In this document: positions 49,901 to 58,100 of the stretch, one piece after another
How the letters are laid out: each line of letters begins with the position of its first letter
Numbering within the stretch: position 1 is the stretch's first letter
Source: Rhodovarius lipocyclicus
GTDB taxonomy: Bacteria > Pseudomonadota > Alphaproteobacteria > Acetobacterales > Acetobacteraceae
Assembly: GCF_009900765.1 (NCBI RefSeq)
Contig: NZ_JAAABL010000002.1
Coordinates: 124,001 to 188,000, forward strand
Length of the DNA: 64,000 nt
Reading direction: 5' to 3'
Position numbers and translations under genes: made by a program
The notes under the pieces: model-generated
Databases searched by the model: none
Seen by the model: the letters and a program-made list of their open reading frames with translations, nothing else
Told to the model about the DNA's origin: nothing

Positions 49901-50640
49901 TGCGGCCACTGCCCGAGCGGGGCTACGGCTACGCGCCTGGAGTGTTCCAATACTCCTGTGGTGTGGCCGCCCTGCCGGGCTTCCGGCTGGAGCGTGCCCG
50001 CTTTCGCAAGCCGGTGCCGCTGGCCGAGGGCTTTGCCCGGATCAAGGCCCATATGACGGCGCTGGGCGTTCCTCTCACGGCCTTCGCAGCCTGTGAGCTG
50101 CGTAGCCCGGCCCCCTTCACCGAGGACGGCTTCGCCGCCTTCAACCGCATCTATGCGGGCACCTTGCAGGAATGGGGTGTCTTCATCGGTGAGGAGAACC
50201 CGGTGGCGCGCAGCAATGTCTGCCCTGAGGTTTCCCCGCCCGCTGAGCCGGGCTTTCATGCCTTCACCTACGCGGTGCCGGATGTCTCGGCGGGCACCAG
50301 CTTCGTCATCGCCGGCAATGGCGAGGCGAAGGAGGGTGGCGCCACCTATCGCGAAAGCGTCGTGGCCTATGGCGATACCTCGCCGGCCGGGCTTTCCGCG
50401 AAATGCGCCCATGTCATGACCGAGATGGAACGCCGGATGCAGACGCTCGGCGTTTGGTACGACACGGCGACGGCGGTGAACCTCTATACGGTGTTCGACC
50501 CGCACCCGATCCTGGCACAGGAGATTCTGGGCCGTGGCGCGCCCGCGCTTGGCCTGGAATGGCACTTCTGCCGCCCGCCCATCGAAGGGCTGGACTGGGA
50601 GATGGATTGCCGCGGCATCCCCAAGGAATTGGTGCTGTAA
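49900..50640 (+). CDS. CnbZ-like protein (putative 2-amino-muconate-type deaminase, RidA-related)
   Basis: 246 residues. YAPGVFQYSCGVAALPGFRLE, CELRSPAPFTEDGFAAFNR and GGLEW-like C-terminus (ALGLEWHFCRPPIEGLDWEMDCRG) resemble the family named after CnbZ, a 2-amino-5-chloromuconate deaminase. This assignment is from memory of that family and its catalytic activity is not established here. Its ATG overlaps the gcrA stop (TGATG, 49898-49902), an unexpected coupling of a cell-cycle regulator with a metabolic protein. Confidence 0.65.
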   Translation: MRPLPERGYGYAPGVFQYSCGVAALPGFRLERARFRKPVPLAEGFARIKAHMTALGVPLTAFAACELRSPAPFTEDGFAAFNRIYAGTLQEWGVFIGEENPVARSNVCPEVSPPAEPGFHAFTYAVPDVSAGTSFVIAGNGEAKEGGATYRESVVAYGDTSPAGLSAKCAHVMTEMERRMQTLGVWYDTATAVNLYTVFDPHPILAQEILGRGAPALGLEWHFCRPPIEGLDWEMDCRGIPKELVL

Positions 50641-50655
50641 TCCCGGGGGGGGGAA

Positions 50656-50727
50656 TGGGCGCAACAGGGATCGAACCTGTGACCCCCACCGTGTCAAGGT
50701 GGTGCTCTACCGCTGAGCTATGCGCCC
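50656..50727 (-). tRNA. tRNA-Val (anticodon GAC)
   Basis: On the minus strand the acceptor pairs GGGCGCA with TGCGCCC; the D-arm is GCTC-AGCGGTA-GAGC; anticodon arm CCACC-TTGACAC-GGTGG with GAC at the anticodon; T-arm GGTTCGATCC. CCA is not encoded. All four arms close. Confidence 0.95.
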
Positions 50728-50739
50728 GGAATGCGGGCG

Positions 50740-50768
50740 TGATTAGCGTGGTCCGGCAGGGTGCACAA
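50740..50768 (-). promoter_or_regulatory. Promoter of tRNA-Val
   Basis: On the minus strand TTGTGC (50768-50763) and TAATCA (50745-50740) are separated by 17 bp, with the tRNA 5' end 12 bases downstream. Confidence 0.65.
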
Positions 50769-50832
50769 GGGTGGGGGCGCATATTCCGGTGGTGACATTG
50801 TGCATCGGCTGAGGCCAAACTCTCTCCAGCCG

Positions 50833-51729
50833 ATGGATATGAACACCGCCACGCAGGAGCTTCTGGCTCCGCATCCCGCCCTTGCCGCCGACAGCACGGC
50901 TTTCAGCCTGTTGCGGCCTGTCCGTGCGCTCAGCCCGGTGATTTTCGCTTCTGCACATTCCGGCCGGGATTACCCCGCCGACTTTGTCGCGGCGGCCCGG
51001 CTGGACCCCGTGGCGCTTCGCCGGTCGGAGGATTGTTTCGTCGACCAACTGTTCGCCGCGGCCCCGGAACTGGGGGCGCCCCTGCTGCTGGCGCATTTTC
51101 CGCGGGCCTATTGCGATGCCAACCGCGAACCATGGGAACTCGACCCCGCCATGTTCGAGGGCACGTTGCCGCCCTGGGTGAACAGTGCCAGTGCCCGCGT
51201 GGGGGCTGGGCTGGGGACCATCGCCCGGGTGGTCTCGACCGGGGAGCCCATCTATCGCGGCAAGCTGCCCTTCGCGGAAGCTGAGGCCCGGGTGCGAGGG
51301 TGCTGGCAGCCCTATCACGCGGCGCTGGCGGCGCTGATCGCAGAAACCCGGGCCCAGTTCGGCACCTGCATCCTGATCGACTGCCACTCCATGCCCAGCG
51401 CGCCCACGGTGTATGGCCCCCTGCCGGACATGGTGCTGGGGGATGCCCATGGCACCACCTGCGCGCCGCGCATCACGCGCATCGTGGAGCAGTCGCTGGG
51501 CGGCTTCGGTTATCGCCTGGCGCGCAATGATCCGTATGCGGGGGGGTATGTCACCCGCCATTACGGCCGCCCGCGAGAGGGCGTGCATGTGCTGCAGCTG
51601 GAAATGTCGCGCAAGCTGTACATGGATGAGCAACGCATCGAGCCCAATGCCGGTATGGAGCGCCTGTGCGTGGACATACGGCGGCTGATCGCGGAATTGA
51701 TCGGGGTGGACTGGGGCTTTCTGCGGTAG
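50833..51729 (+). CDS. N-formylglutamate amidohydrolase family protein
   Basis: 298 residues. IFASAHSGRDYP, ILIDCHSMPSAP with the metal-binding His, LGDAHGTTCAPRIT and YVTRHYGRPREGVHVLQLEM are the family blocks. The type enzyme ends histidine degradation by hydrolysing N-formylglutamate; without other hut genes nearby the substrate is unproven. Starts 50833 or 50839 lack a clear ribosome site. Divergent from the tRNA. Confidence 0.92.
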   Translation: MDMNTATQELLAPHPALAADSTAFSLLRPVRALSPVIFASAHSGRDYPADFVAAARLDPVALRRSEDCFVDQLFAAAPELGAPLLLAHFPRAYCDANREPWELDPAMFEGTLPPWVNSASARVGAGLGTIARVVSTGEPIYRGKLPFAEAEARVRGCWQPYHAALAALIAETRAQFGTCILIDCHSMPSAPTVYGPLPDMVLGDAHGTTCAPRITRIVEQSLGGFGYRLARNDPYAGGYVTRHYGRPREGVHVLQLEMSRKLYMDEQRIEPNAGMERLCVDIRRLIAELIGVDWGFLR

Positions 51730-51738
51730 CCGGCTGAT

Positions 51739-52551
51739 TCAGCCAGCCAGGGCAGCCCAGAGCATCTTCATTCCCACCAACCCCATGAAGCCGGCAAAGC
51801 CGCGCCGCAGCAGTACGGGCGGTAAGCGATGGGCCATCCGGGCGCCCAGCGGAGTGGCGAGAAGGGCCACAGGAAGCACGATCGCCACAACAAGCAGATC
51901 GAGGTATCCCACCCCGTAGAGCGGGCGCCCCGGGGCATCCAGCCCCGCCCAGATCAGGCCAAGCGTCGCGGGTGCGGCGATCAATACACCGAAGCCGCTT
52001 CCCAGAGCCACCGCAGGTCCGATCGGTGAGCCGAACAGCACCAGGGCCGGCACACCCAAGGTGCCACCGCCCACGCCCATCATGGCGGAAACCCCGCCGA
52101 CGATGGCCGAGATCAGGGCGCGCCAAGGTTCGGGCGGCAGGGCATGCGCCATATGGGGGTGGGCGCCAGCCAGGCCGAGCCAGCAAGCGACTGCCAGGGC
52201 CACGACACCGAATACCGCCTGCAATACGCCGGCGGGCAGCACTGTGGCGCCCCAGCATCCCAGCATCACGCCGGCCAACATGCCCGGTGCCAGAGCCTTC
52301 AGCAGCTTCATGTCCAGCGCACCACGTCGCGCATGGGCGATCATGGCCAGCGCCGAAGTGGGCACCGTGACGGCCAGCGCAACGGCCAGAGCCACCTTCA
52401 TCTGGCTGTCTGGCGTGACGCCTGGCGTCAGCGGCAGCGCGACCATCACAGGTACCAGCACCACACCGACACCCAGGCCGAACAGCCCGGCCAGGAAGCC
52501 GCCGGCTGCCCCGGCCAGCGCAAGGGCAGCACCCAGCGCCGCCAGTTCCAT
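51739..52551 (-). CDS. TSUP (TauE/SafE) family permease, first of three
   Basis: 270 residues, about 8 membrane helices. FLAGLFGLGVGVVLVPVMVAL near the N-terminus and MMGVGGGTLGVPALVLFG in the second half are the two internal repeats of TSUP proteins, exporters or importers of sulfite, sulfoacetate and similar anions. Its ATG overlaps the stop of the upstream paralogue by one base (TGATG), so they are co-translated. Confidence 0.92.
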   Translation of the reverse strand: MELAALGAALALAGAAGGFLAGLFGLGVGVVLVPVMVALPLTPGVTPDSQMKVALAVALAVTVPTSALAMIAHARRGALDMKLLKALAPGMLAGVMLGCWGATVLPAGVLQAVFGVVALAVACWLGLAGAHPHMAHALPPEPWRALISAIVGGVSAMMGVGGGTLGVPALVLFGSPIGPAVALGSGFGVLIAAPATLGLIWAGLDAPGRPLYGVGYLDLLVVAIVLPVALLATPLGARMAHRLPPVLLRRGFAGFMGLVGMKMLWAALAG

Positions 52552-53375
52552 CAGGCGAACAGGCTGTAGAACATCCGCGCGCTGGTCACCGCCAGGAAGA
52601 TGGCGAAGGCCCGCTTCAGCCACAGCGGCGGAATGGTGTGGGCGAGCGTGACGCCCCAGGGCGTGGCGATGATGGAACTCGGCACGATCAGCGCGAAGCC
52701 GATCAGGCTCACCCAACCCAGCGAATAGGGCGGGCGCCCTTCGGCGCCGATGCCTGCCAGGATCAGCCCGATCGTGGCGGGCACGGAGATGATCAGACCA
52801 AAGGCCGAGGCGGTGGAGACCGCCGCTCGGATCGGCGCACCGAACATGGTCATGATCGGCACGCCCACCGTGCCGCCACCAATGCCCATGACGGCGGAGA
52901 AGGTGCCGATCGCCGCCGCGATACCGGCCCGCGGGGCGCCTGTCGGCATCTGGTCGCGCAGGCGGAATTCCGTGCCCGTCAGGCCCATGTTCAGCGCCAC
53001 CAGCAGCGCCACGCAGGCGAAGATGAAGGACAGGGTCGGCCCCTTCAGCCAAACGGCCAGCCAGGTGCCCACCAGCACGCCCAGGAACATCGGGATGGCC
53101 ATGCTGCGCAACAGGGACACATCCATGGTGCCCTTGGCGAAATGCTTGCGGGCCGAGATGATGGAGGTGGGAATGATGGTCGCGAGCGAGGTGGCCACAG
53201 CGACCTTCATCTGCGTCGCCTCGGGGATGCCCAGCAGAGGCAGTACATAGAACAGCACCGGCACGATCACGATGCCCCCGCCGACACCCAGCAGCCCCGC
53301 CAGCACGCCGGAGACGAGCCCCGTCGCCATCATCGCGGCAGCCATGCCCAGCAACCACATCACGCTATGTTCCAT
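52551..53375 (-). CDS. TSUP (TauE/SafE) family permease, second of three
   Basis: 274 residues. LAGLLGVGGGIVIVPVLFYVLP and VMGIGGGTVGVPIMTMFGAP are the repeated family motifs. It precedes and is coupled to the first TSUP gene; whether the two half-identical proteins form a heteromer is unknown. 71 bp separate its start from the divergent third TSUP gene region. Confidence 0.92.
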   Translation of the reverse strand: MEHSVMWLLGMAAAMMATGLVSGVLAGLLGVGGGIVIVPVLFYVLPLLGIPEATQMKVAVATSLATIIPTSIISARKHFAKGTMDVSLLRSMAIPMFLGVLVGTWLAVWLKGPTLSFIFACVALLVALNMGLTGTEFRLRDQMPTGAPRAGIAAAIGTFSAVMGIGGGTVGVPIMTMFGAPIRAAVSTASAFGLIISVPATIGLILAGIGAEGRPPYSLGWVSLIGFALIVPSSIIATPWGVTLAHTIPPLWLKRAFAIFLAVTSARMFYSLFA

Positions 53376-53494
53376 AAGGCCCCTGCCTTCGCCACACTGT
53401 CCTCACGCGTTACACTCCGCCGCGTGAGGCGCAAGGGACCCGGCCGCTGATTCTCATCACTGATCCCCTCTTCTATGCGCTGGCCATTCCGGCG

Positions 53495-54205
53495 GTGCTG
53501 CTGACCGCCATCGGCAAGGGGGGCTTCGCGGGCGCCGCCGGGGGCGTGGCCGTGCCCGCCATGGCCGTGGTGCTGCCGGTGCCGCAGGCGGCCGCCATTT
53601 CCCTCATTCTCCTCTGCGCGATGGACCTGTCCGGGCTGAAGGCCTGGTGGGGGCAATGGGACAAGCGGGAGATGCGCGTGATCGTCCCGGGCGGCATCGT
53701 GGGCGTGGGGTTGGGGGCGCTGCTGCTGGGCATCCTGTCGCCGCGCATGGTGGCGGGGCTGCTGGGGGTCATCACCCTCAGCTTCGTGGGCTACCGGCTT
53801 TGGGTCACGCGCCGGGGCCTGCCGCCGGCGGAGCCGCATTCGGTGGTGAAGGGGGCGGTCTGCTCCGCCGCGTCCGGCATCACCAGCACCCTGGCCCATG
53901 CGGGGGCACCGCCGCTGCAGATCTATATGCTGCCGCGCCGTCTGCCGCGCGCCACCTTCGCCGCCACCAACGTCGTGTTCTTCGGCGTCATCAACTATGT
54001 GAAGCTGGTCCCCTATGGCGCTTTGGGGCTGTTCGACTGGACCAATCTTTTCACCTCCATCGCGCTGCTGCCGCTCTGCCCCATCGGCGTGCATCTGGGC
54101 ATCTGGCTGCAGAAGCGGATCTCGGAGGTCGTGTTCTACCGCATCGTGGTCTGGGCCCTGCTGGCCTCGGGCTGCAAACTGATCTGGGACGGGTTTCTGG
54201 CATGA
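53495..54205 (+). CDS. TSUP (TauE/SafE) family permease, third of three
   Basis: 236 residues from GTG 53495. AIGKGGFAGAAGGVAVPAMAV is the first repeat motif; IMVAGLLGVITLSFVGYRLWV-like helices follow. In-frame sense codons continue upstream (ILITDPLFYALAIPAV) and would complete the first helix, but only CTG 53447 or ATT 53450 could start it; AAGGGA lies at 53433. The annotated GTG may therefore truncate the first helix. Followed by the racemase gene with ATGA overlap. Confidence 0.85.
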   Translation: MLLTAIGKGGFAGAAGGVAVPAMAVVLPVPQAAAISLILLCAMDLSGLKAWWGQWDKREMRVIVPGGIVGVGLGALLLGILSPRMVAGLLGVITLSFVGYRLWVTRRGLPPAEPHSVVKGAVCSAASGITSTLAHAGAPPLQIYMLPRRLPRATFAATNVVFFGVINYVKLVPYGALGLFDWTNLFTSIALLPLCPIGVHLGIWLQKRISEVVFYRIVVWALLASGCKLIWDGFLA

Positions 54206-54900
54206 GCGATCGTATTCTCGGTGTCCTGGGCGGCATGGGCCCGCTCGCTTCGGCGGAATTCATGCGCCGCCTGACCCTGCTGACGCCCGCCGCGCGCGAT
54301 CAGGACCACATCCCCGCCATCCTGGTCAGCGATCCGCGCGTGCCGGACCGCACCGAAGCCCGGTTGCATGGTGGTGAAGACCCGCTGCCCGCCCTGCTGC
54401 GCGGCATCCGCGTGCTGGAGGCCGCGGGTTGCGGCGCCATCGCTATCCCCTGCAACACCGCCCATGGCTGGTTCGAGGGCATGGGCGCCGCCACCCCTCT
54501 GCCGATCCTGCATATCGTGGACGCGGCGGAGGTCGACCTGCTGCGCCAGGGCGTGCGGCCGGGCCGCATCGGCCTGATGGGCACGGCTGCCACCCTGGCG
54601 ATGCGGCTGTATCAGGAACGGCTGGAGGCACGGGGCTGGGAATGCCTGGTGCCGACGCCGGAGGAGATGGCGAGCCATGTCTCGCCCGCCATCGCGCAGG
54701 TCAAGGCCAATGACGTGGCGGGCGCCTATGCGCCGCTCGCCGAGATCGCGGGCCGGTTGATGGCCCGTGGTGCGCATGCCGTGGTGCTCGGCTGCACCGA
54801 GATTCCGCTGGGTGTCGATGCCGGGCCGACCTTGCCCTTCCCGGTCACGGACACGATCGCGGCCCTGGCCCGGGCCGCCATCGGCTGGGCCAGGGGTTAG
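54202..54900 (+). CDS. Aspartate/glutamate racemase family protein
   Basis: 232 residues. VLGGMGPLASAEFM is the family N-terminus; the two catalytic Cys are present in AIPCNTAHGWF and VLGCTEIPLGV. It should interconvert L and D forms of an acidic amino acid without PLP. Coupled to the TSUP permease by a 4-bp overlap (54202-54205). Confidence 0.93.
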   Translation: MSDRILGVLGGMGPLASAEFMRRLTLLTPAARDQDHIPAILVSDPRVPDRTEARLHGGEDPLPALLRGIRVLEAAGCGAIAIPCNTAHGWFEGMGAATPLPILHIVDAAEVDLLRQGVRPGRIGLMGTAATLAMRLYQERLEARGWECLVPTPEEMASHVSPAIAQVKANDVAGAYAPLAEIAGRLMARGAHAVVLGCTEIPLGVDAGPTLPFPVTDTIAALARAAIGWARG

Positions 54901-54901
54901 C

Positions 54902-55075
54902 TCAGGTCAGATCCAGCAGCAGCGTCTTGGTCGCGATGGCGCCAAGCGCCGCCGCGGCGATCGCCCCACCCGAACCCAGCAGTGGCCGGGCGTAATGGAA
55001 CGCGACAGCGGCCGCGATGATCGCCCATCCGATCAGGGCTCCGTATTGGAATGCGTCCGGCAGGTTATGGAACAT
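54902..55075 (-). CDS. Small two-helix membrane protein, unknown
   Basis: 57 residues, MFHNLPDAFQYGALIGWAII followed by a second hydrophobic stretch (AIAAAALGAIATKTLLLDLT). GGGAGG stands five bases before the ATG. I recognise no family. A 15-bp inverted repeat (13 pairs) lies just upstream and its inner arm overlaps three bases of the ribosome site. It follows an acetyltransferase gene on the same strand by 62 bp. Confidence 0.65.
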   Translation of the reverse strand: MFHNLPDAFQYGALIGWAIIAAAVAFHYARPLLGSGGAIAAAALGAIATKTLLLDLT

Positions 55076-55083
55076 GTCAGCCT

Positions 55084-55132
55084 CCCATGAAGTTCAGACT
55101 ACATACGAGAAATTTACTCTGAATTCCATGGG
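55084..55132 (-). repeat. Inverted repeat overlapping the ribosome site of the 57-aa gene
   Basis: CCCATGAAGTTCAGA (55084-55098) and TCTGAATTCCATGGG (55118-55132) pair at 13 of 15 positions around an AT-rich 19-nt loop. In the minus-strand RNA the inner end covers GGG of the Shine-Dalgarno GGGAGG (55081-55086). It could be an attenuator, a thermosensor or the terminator of the upstream acetyltransferase gene. Confidence 0.5.
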
Positions 55133-55137
55133 AAACT

Positions 55138-55842
55138 TCAGGCACCTAGCCGCCGCTTCGCCACGCCGTCGGGGCCGAAATTCGTATCATCCAGCCAGGC
55201 CGCGATGCGCGCTCCGGCCGCCGGCCATTCATCTGCCAGGATGCTGAACCAGGCCGTGCTGCGGCTGCGCCCCTTGGTCACCAGCACGTTCCGCAGCGTG
55301 CCCTCATAGGTGAAGCCCAGGCGCTGGGCGGCCCGGATGGAGGGCTCGTTCAGCGCGTTGCACTTCCAGGTCAGGCGGCGATAGCCCAGATCCTCCATGG
55401 CGTGGCGCATCAGCAGATACATCGCCTCGGTCGCCGCGCGGCTGCGCTGCATGCGCGGGCTGAACCAGATATTGCCCAGTTCGATGGCGGCATCGCCCGG
55501 ATGCACTTCCATCAGCGTCAGCCATCCATCCGCCGTGCCGGTGCGGTGCGGGCGCACGGCCCAGGCGTAACGATCATGGGCCGCGACGAAACCGCCCAGA
55601 AAGCCGCGCATCGCGGAGGCATCCGCGAAGGGGCCATAGCCCAGATAGGTCCAGGAAGCGCCGCTGGCGTCGCTTTGCGCGGCCTGCCACAGCTCCGCCG
55701 CGTGGCGCGCATGCAGCGGCTCCAGGTCCACCTGGTGGCCCTTATGGGCGATCCGGGCAGGCAGGGGGCGCGGCAGCGTATCGACCTTGGCGCCGACAGG
55801 CGGGTTGCTGCCGGGTTCGGGAGAGGGTGGGTGCAGGATCAT
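55138..55842 (-). CDS. GNAT acetyltransferase (RimJ/RimL-like)
   Basis: 234 residues. The acetyl-CoA region is in NIWFSPRMQRSRAATEAMYLLM and the C-terminal GYRRLTWKCNALNEPSIRAAQRLGFTYEG is typical of the RimL subgroup, which acetylates protein N-termini or small amines. Start at 55842; the frame extends to 55926 without support. Substrate unknown. Confidence 0.9.
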   Translation of the reverse strand: MILHPPSPEPGSNPPVGAKVDTLPRPLPARIAHKGHQVDLEPLHARHAAELWQAAQSDASGASWTYLGYGPFADASAMRGFLGGFVAAHDRYAWAVRPHRTGTADGWLTLMEVHPGDAAIELGNIWFSPRMQRSRAATEAMYLLMRHAMEDLGYRRLTWKCNALNEPSIRAAQRLGFTYEGTLRNVLVTKGRSRSTAWFSILADEWPAAGARIAAWLDDTNFGPDGVAKRRLGA

Positions 55843-55937
55843 GCCGCCATGCTGGCAATGGGTCGAATGACGCACAACCCAGCCCCTGACAGATTGCGGC
55901 TTGCGTGCGCCTCGCACCCGCAGCATATCGGAAACCC

Positions 55938-56738
55938 ATGAGCGAAACCGCCACGCAGACCATCCCCGCCGCCTTCTATGGTGAGCGCGTGACCTGGGTC
56001 CATCACTGGACCGACAGCCTGTTCAGCTTCCGCTGTACGCGCGACCCGGCGCTGCGGTTCGTGGCCGGGCAGTTCTGCATGATCGGCCTGATGGTGGACG
56101 GCAAGCCCCTGACCCGGGCCTATTCCGTCGTCTCGCCGCCCTGGGACGAGGAGTTGGAATTCCTCTCCATCAAGGTCCAGAACGGTCCGCTGACCTCTCG
56201 CCTGCAGCACATCAAGGTGGGCGACACGGTGCTGATTGGCCGCAAGCCGGTGGGCACGCTGATCGCCGAGAGCCTGCTGCCGGGCAGGAACCTGTGGATG
56301 ATGTGCACGGGCACGGGCCTCGCGCCCTTCATGTCCGTGATCCGGGACCCCGACACCTATGACAAGTTCGACCGCGTGATCGTGGCCCATACGGTGCGCA
56401 ACGTGAACGAACTCGCCTATCGCCAGTACATGACCGAGGAACTGCCGCAGCATGAATTGCTGGGTGAGCTGGCGGCCGAGAAGCTGGTCTATGCCCCGGC
56501 TGTGACGCGCGAGCCCTTCCCCTTCCAGGGCCGCATCACCGACCGCATCCGCACCGGCCAGCTCTATACCGACACCGGGCTGGAGCCGCTGGACCCCGCC
56601 AAGGACCGCGTGATGCTGTGCGGCAGCGAGGTCTTCAACACGGATATGGAGAAGCTGCTGGAAGAGGCGGGCTTCGAGGAAGGCACCAACAACAAGCCCG
56701 GCACCTATGTGCTGGAGAAAGCCTTCGTCACCAAGTGA
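55938..56738 (+). CDS. fpr: Ferredoxin-NADP(+) reductase
   Basis: 266 residues. FAD-binding RAYSVVSPPW, the NADP-binding CTGTGLAPFMSVIRD and the ending GTYVLEKAFVTK (short C-terminal extension) match bacterial subclass I FNRs (Fpr). It balances electrons between NADPH and ferredoxin/flavodoxin. A perfect hairpin follows 8 bases after the stop. Confidence 0.95.
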   Translation: MSETATQTIPAAFYGERVTWVHHWTDSLFSFRCTRDPALRFVAGQFCMIGLMVDGKPLTRAYSVVSPPWDEELEFLSIKVQNGPLTSRLQHIKVGDTVLIGRKPVGTLIAESLLPGRNLWMMCTGTGLAPFMSVIRDPDTYDKFDRVIVAHTVRNVNELAYRQYMTEELPQHELLGELAAEKLVYAPAVTREPFPFQGRITDRIRTGQLYTDTGLEPLDPAKDRVMLCGSEVFNTDMEKLLEEAGFEEGTNNKPGTYVLEKAFVTK

Positions 56739-56746
56739 CGGCGGCT

Positions 56747-56773
56747 TGGCGCGCTACATCGCGTAGCGCGCCA
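56747..56773. terminator. Hairpin after fpr
   Basis: TGGCGCGCTAC (56747-56757) and GTAGCGCGCCA (56763-56773) form a perfect 11-bp stem with a 5-nt loop between two convergent genes; no T-tract. Confidence 0.65.
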
Positions 56774-56795
56774 GGGCTGCGGATGCGCAGCCGGT

Positions 56796-57353
56796 TCAAT
56801 GGTGCCGCCATGTCAGCTCCTGCGGGGCGGGTTCACGCGGGTCCATCTCCAGCCACTCCCCATTGCCCAGGGAACGGCCGGTGCAGGCCAGGATGAAACC
56901 CCAATGGCTGACGACCACCGTGTGGGCCCAATCCTCCCTCGCGGCGAGCTCGGCCCGGAAATCCCGGGCGCGGGCGACCACGCCATGTTCGGGTTCTTCC
57001 TCGGCGGGCCACCAGACATCCTCGATATGGTCCAGCGCTACTTCGGGGAACTCCGCGGCCACCATGCGGGCCGGGCGGCCGACATCGCAGGTGAAGGCGT
57101 AGCGTTCGCGCACCATCGGCGTCACATGGATGGACAGCCCCAGCCGCCGCGCCAGGGGCAGGGCCGTCTGCAGGGCGCGGGTATAGGGAGAGGCCAGGAT
57201 GCGCCGGACATCGCGGGAAACCAGCGTCTCGGCGGCGCGTTCAGCCTGCTCATGGCCCAGATCGGTCAGTTTCGGGTCGATAATACCGGGGTCCACCCGG
57301 GTGCGGGTGAAATGCAGGTTGAATTCGCTCTGCCCATGGCGCAGCAGGATCAT
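56796..57353 (-). CDS. Histidine phosphatase family protein
   Basis: 185 residues. LLRHGQSEFN holds the phospho-acceptor His6, ILASPYTRALQTALPLARR and VVSHWGFILAC the second His. It resembles phosphoglycerate-mutase-like phosphatases acting on small phosphoesters; substrate unknown. Confidence 0.92.
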   Translation of the reverse strand: MILLRHGQSEFNLHFTRTRVDPGIIDPKLTDLGHEQAERAAETLVSRDVRRILASPYTRALQTALPLARRLGLSIHVTPMVRERYAFTCDVGRPARMVAAEFPEVALDHIEDVWWPAEEEPEHGVVARARDFRAELAAREDWAHTVVVSHWGFILACTGRSLGNGEWLEMDPREPAPQELTWRHH

Positions 57354-57464
57354 GCTTGGCCCTCCCTTATGCAGCGATAGCGAGCATTGAGCACACTGGT
57401 CCAGACGGATGATTGCAGATTGGTCAGCTACTTCCTAAGTAGAGGTGCGGAGAACGGAACCATC

Positions 57465-58100
57465 ATGCAAGGCAGCTTCCCTATCGATCTCATCCTGTTT
57501 GGCATGGTGGCGGCCTTTCTGGTGCTGCGGCTGCGCAGTGTGCTGGGCAAGCGGCAGGGCTTCGAGCGCCCGCCGCAGCCTGTTGGCGCCCCCACGCCGG
57601 CCGTGGAACGCGATGTGCCGCCCCCGCCCAGCACCAAGGTGCCGCTGTCCGGCCCCGTCGCGCAAACTGTCAGCCGCATTCGCGCCGTGGACCCGGCTTT
57701 CGATCCCGCGCACTTCCTGACGGGTGCCGAGGGAGCTTTCCGCATGATCGTGGAGGGCTTCGCGGCCGGTGACCGTGCCACCTTGCGCAACCTGCTGGCC
57801 GACGATGTCTATGCCGGCTTCGAGCAGGCGATCACAGAGCGTGAGAACCAGGGCCACACCCAGCGCACCGAATTGCGCAACGTGCAGAGCCTGACCATCG
57901 AGGATGCCTCGTTGAACGGCACGCTGGCGGCCATCACGGTGCGTTTCGTGACCGATCAGGTGAACATGACCACCGCCCGCAGCGGGGAGATCGTGACCGG
58001 CTCCGATGCGATTACGGAGCTGACGGATGTCTGGACTTTCCAGCGCGATCTCAAGAGTGGTGACCCGGCCTGGAAGCTGGTGGCGACGCGCAGCCTGTAG
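57465..58100 (+). CDS. Tim44/TimA-like adaptor protein
   Basis: 211 residues. One N-terminal membrane helix (PIDLILFGMVAAFLVLRLRSVLG), a Pro-rich linker, then the Tim44-like domain (FRMIVEGFAAGDRATLRNLLADDVYAGF ... VTDQVNMTTARSGEIVTG). Alphaproteobacterial TimA is the relative of mitochondrial Tim44. The start at 57465 fits the helix; the frame extends to 57387. mltA overlaps its end by 74 bp. Confidence 0.9.
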   Translation: MQGSFPIDLILFGMVAAFLVLRLRSVLGKRQGFERPPQPVGAPTPAVERDVPPPPSTKVPLSGPVAQTVSRIRAVDPAFDPAHFLTGAEGAFRMIVEGFAAGDRATLRNLLADDVYAGFEQAITERENQGHTQRTELRNVQSLTIEDASLNGTLAAITVRFVTDQVNMTTARSGEIVTGSDAITELTDVWTFQRDLKSGDPAWKLVATRSL

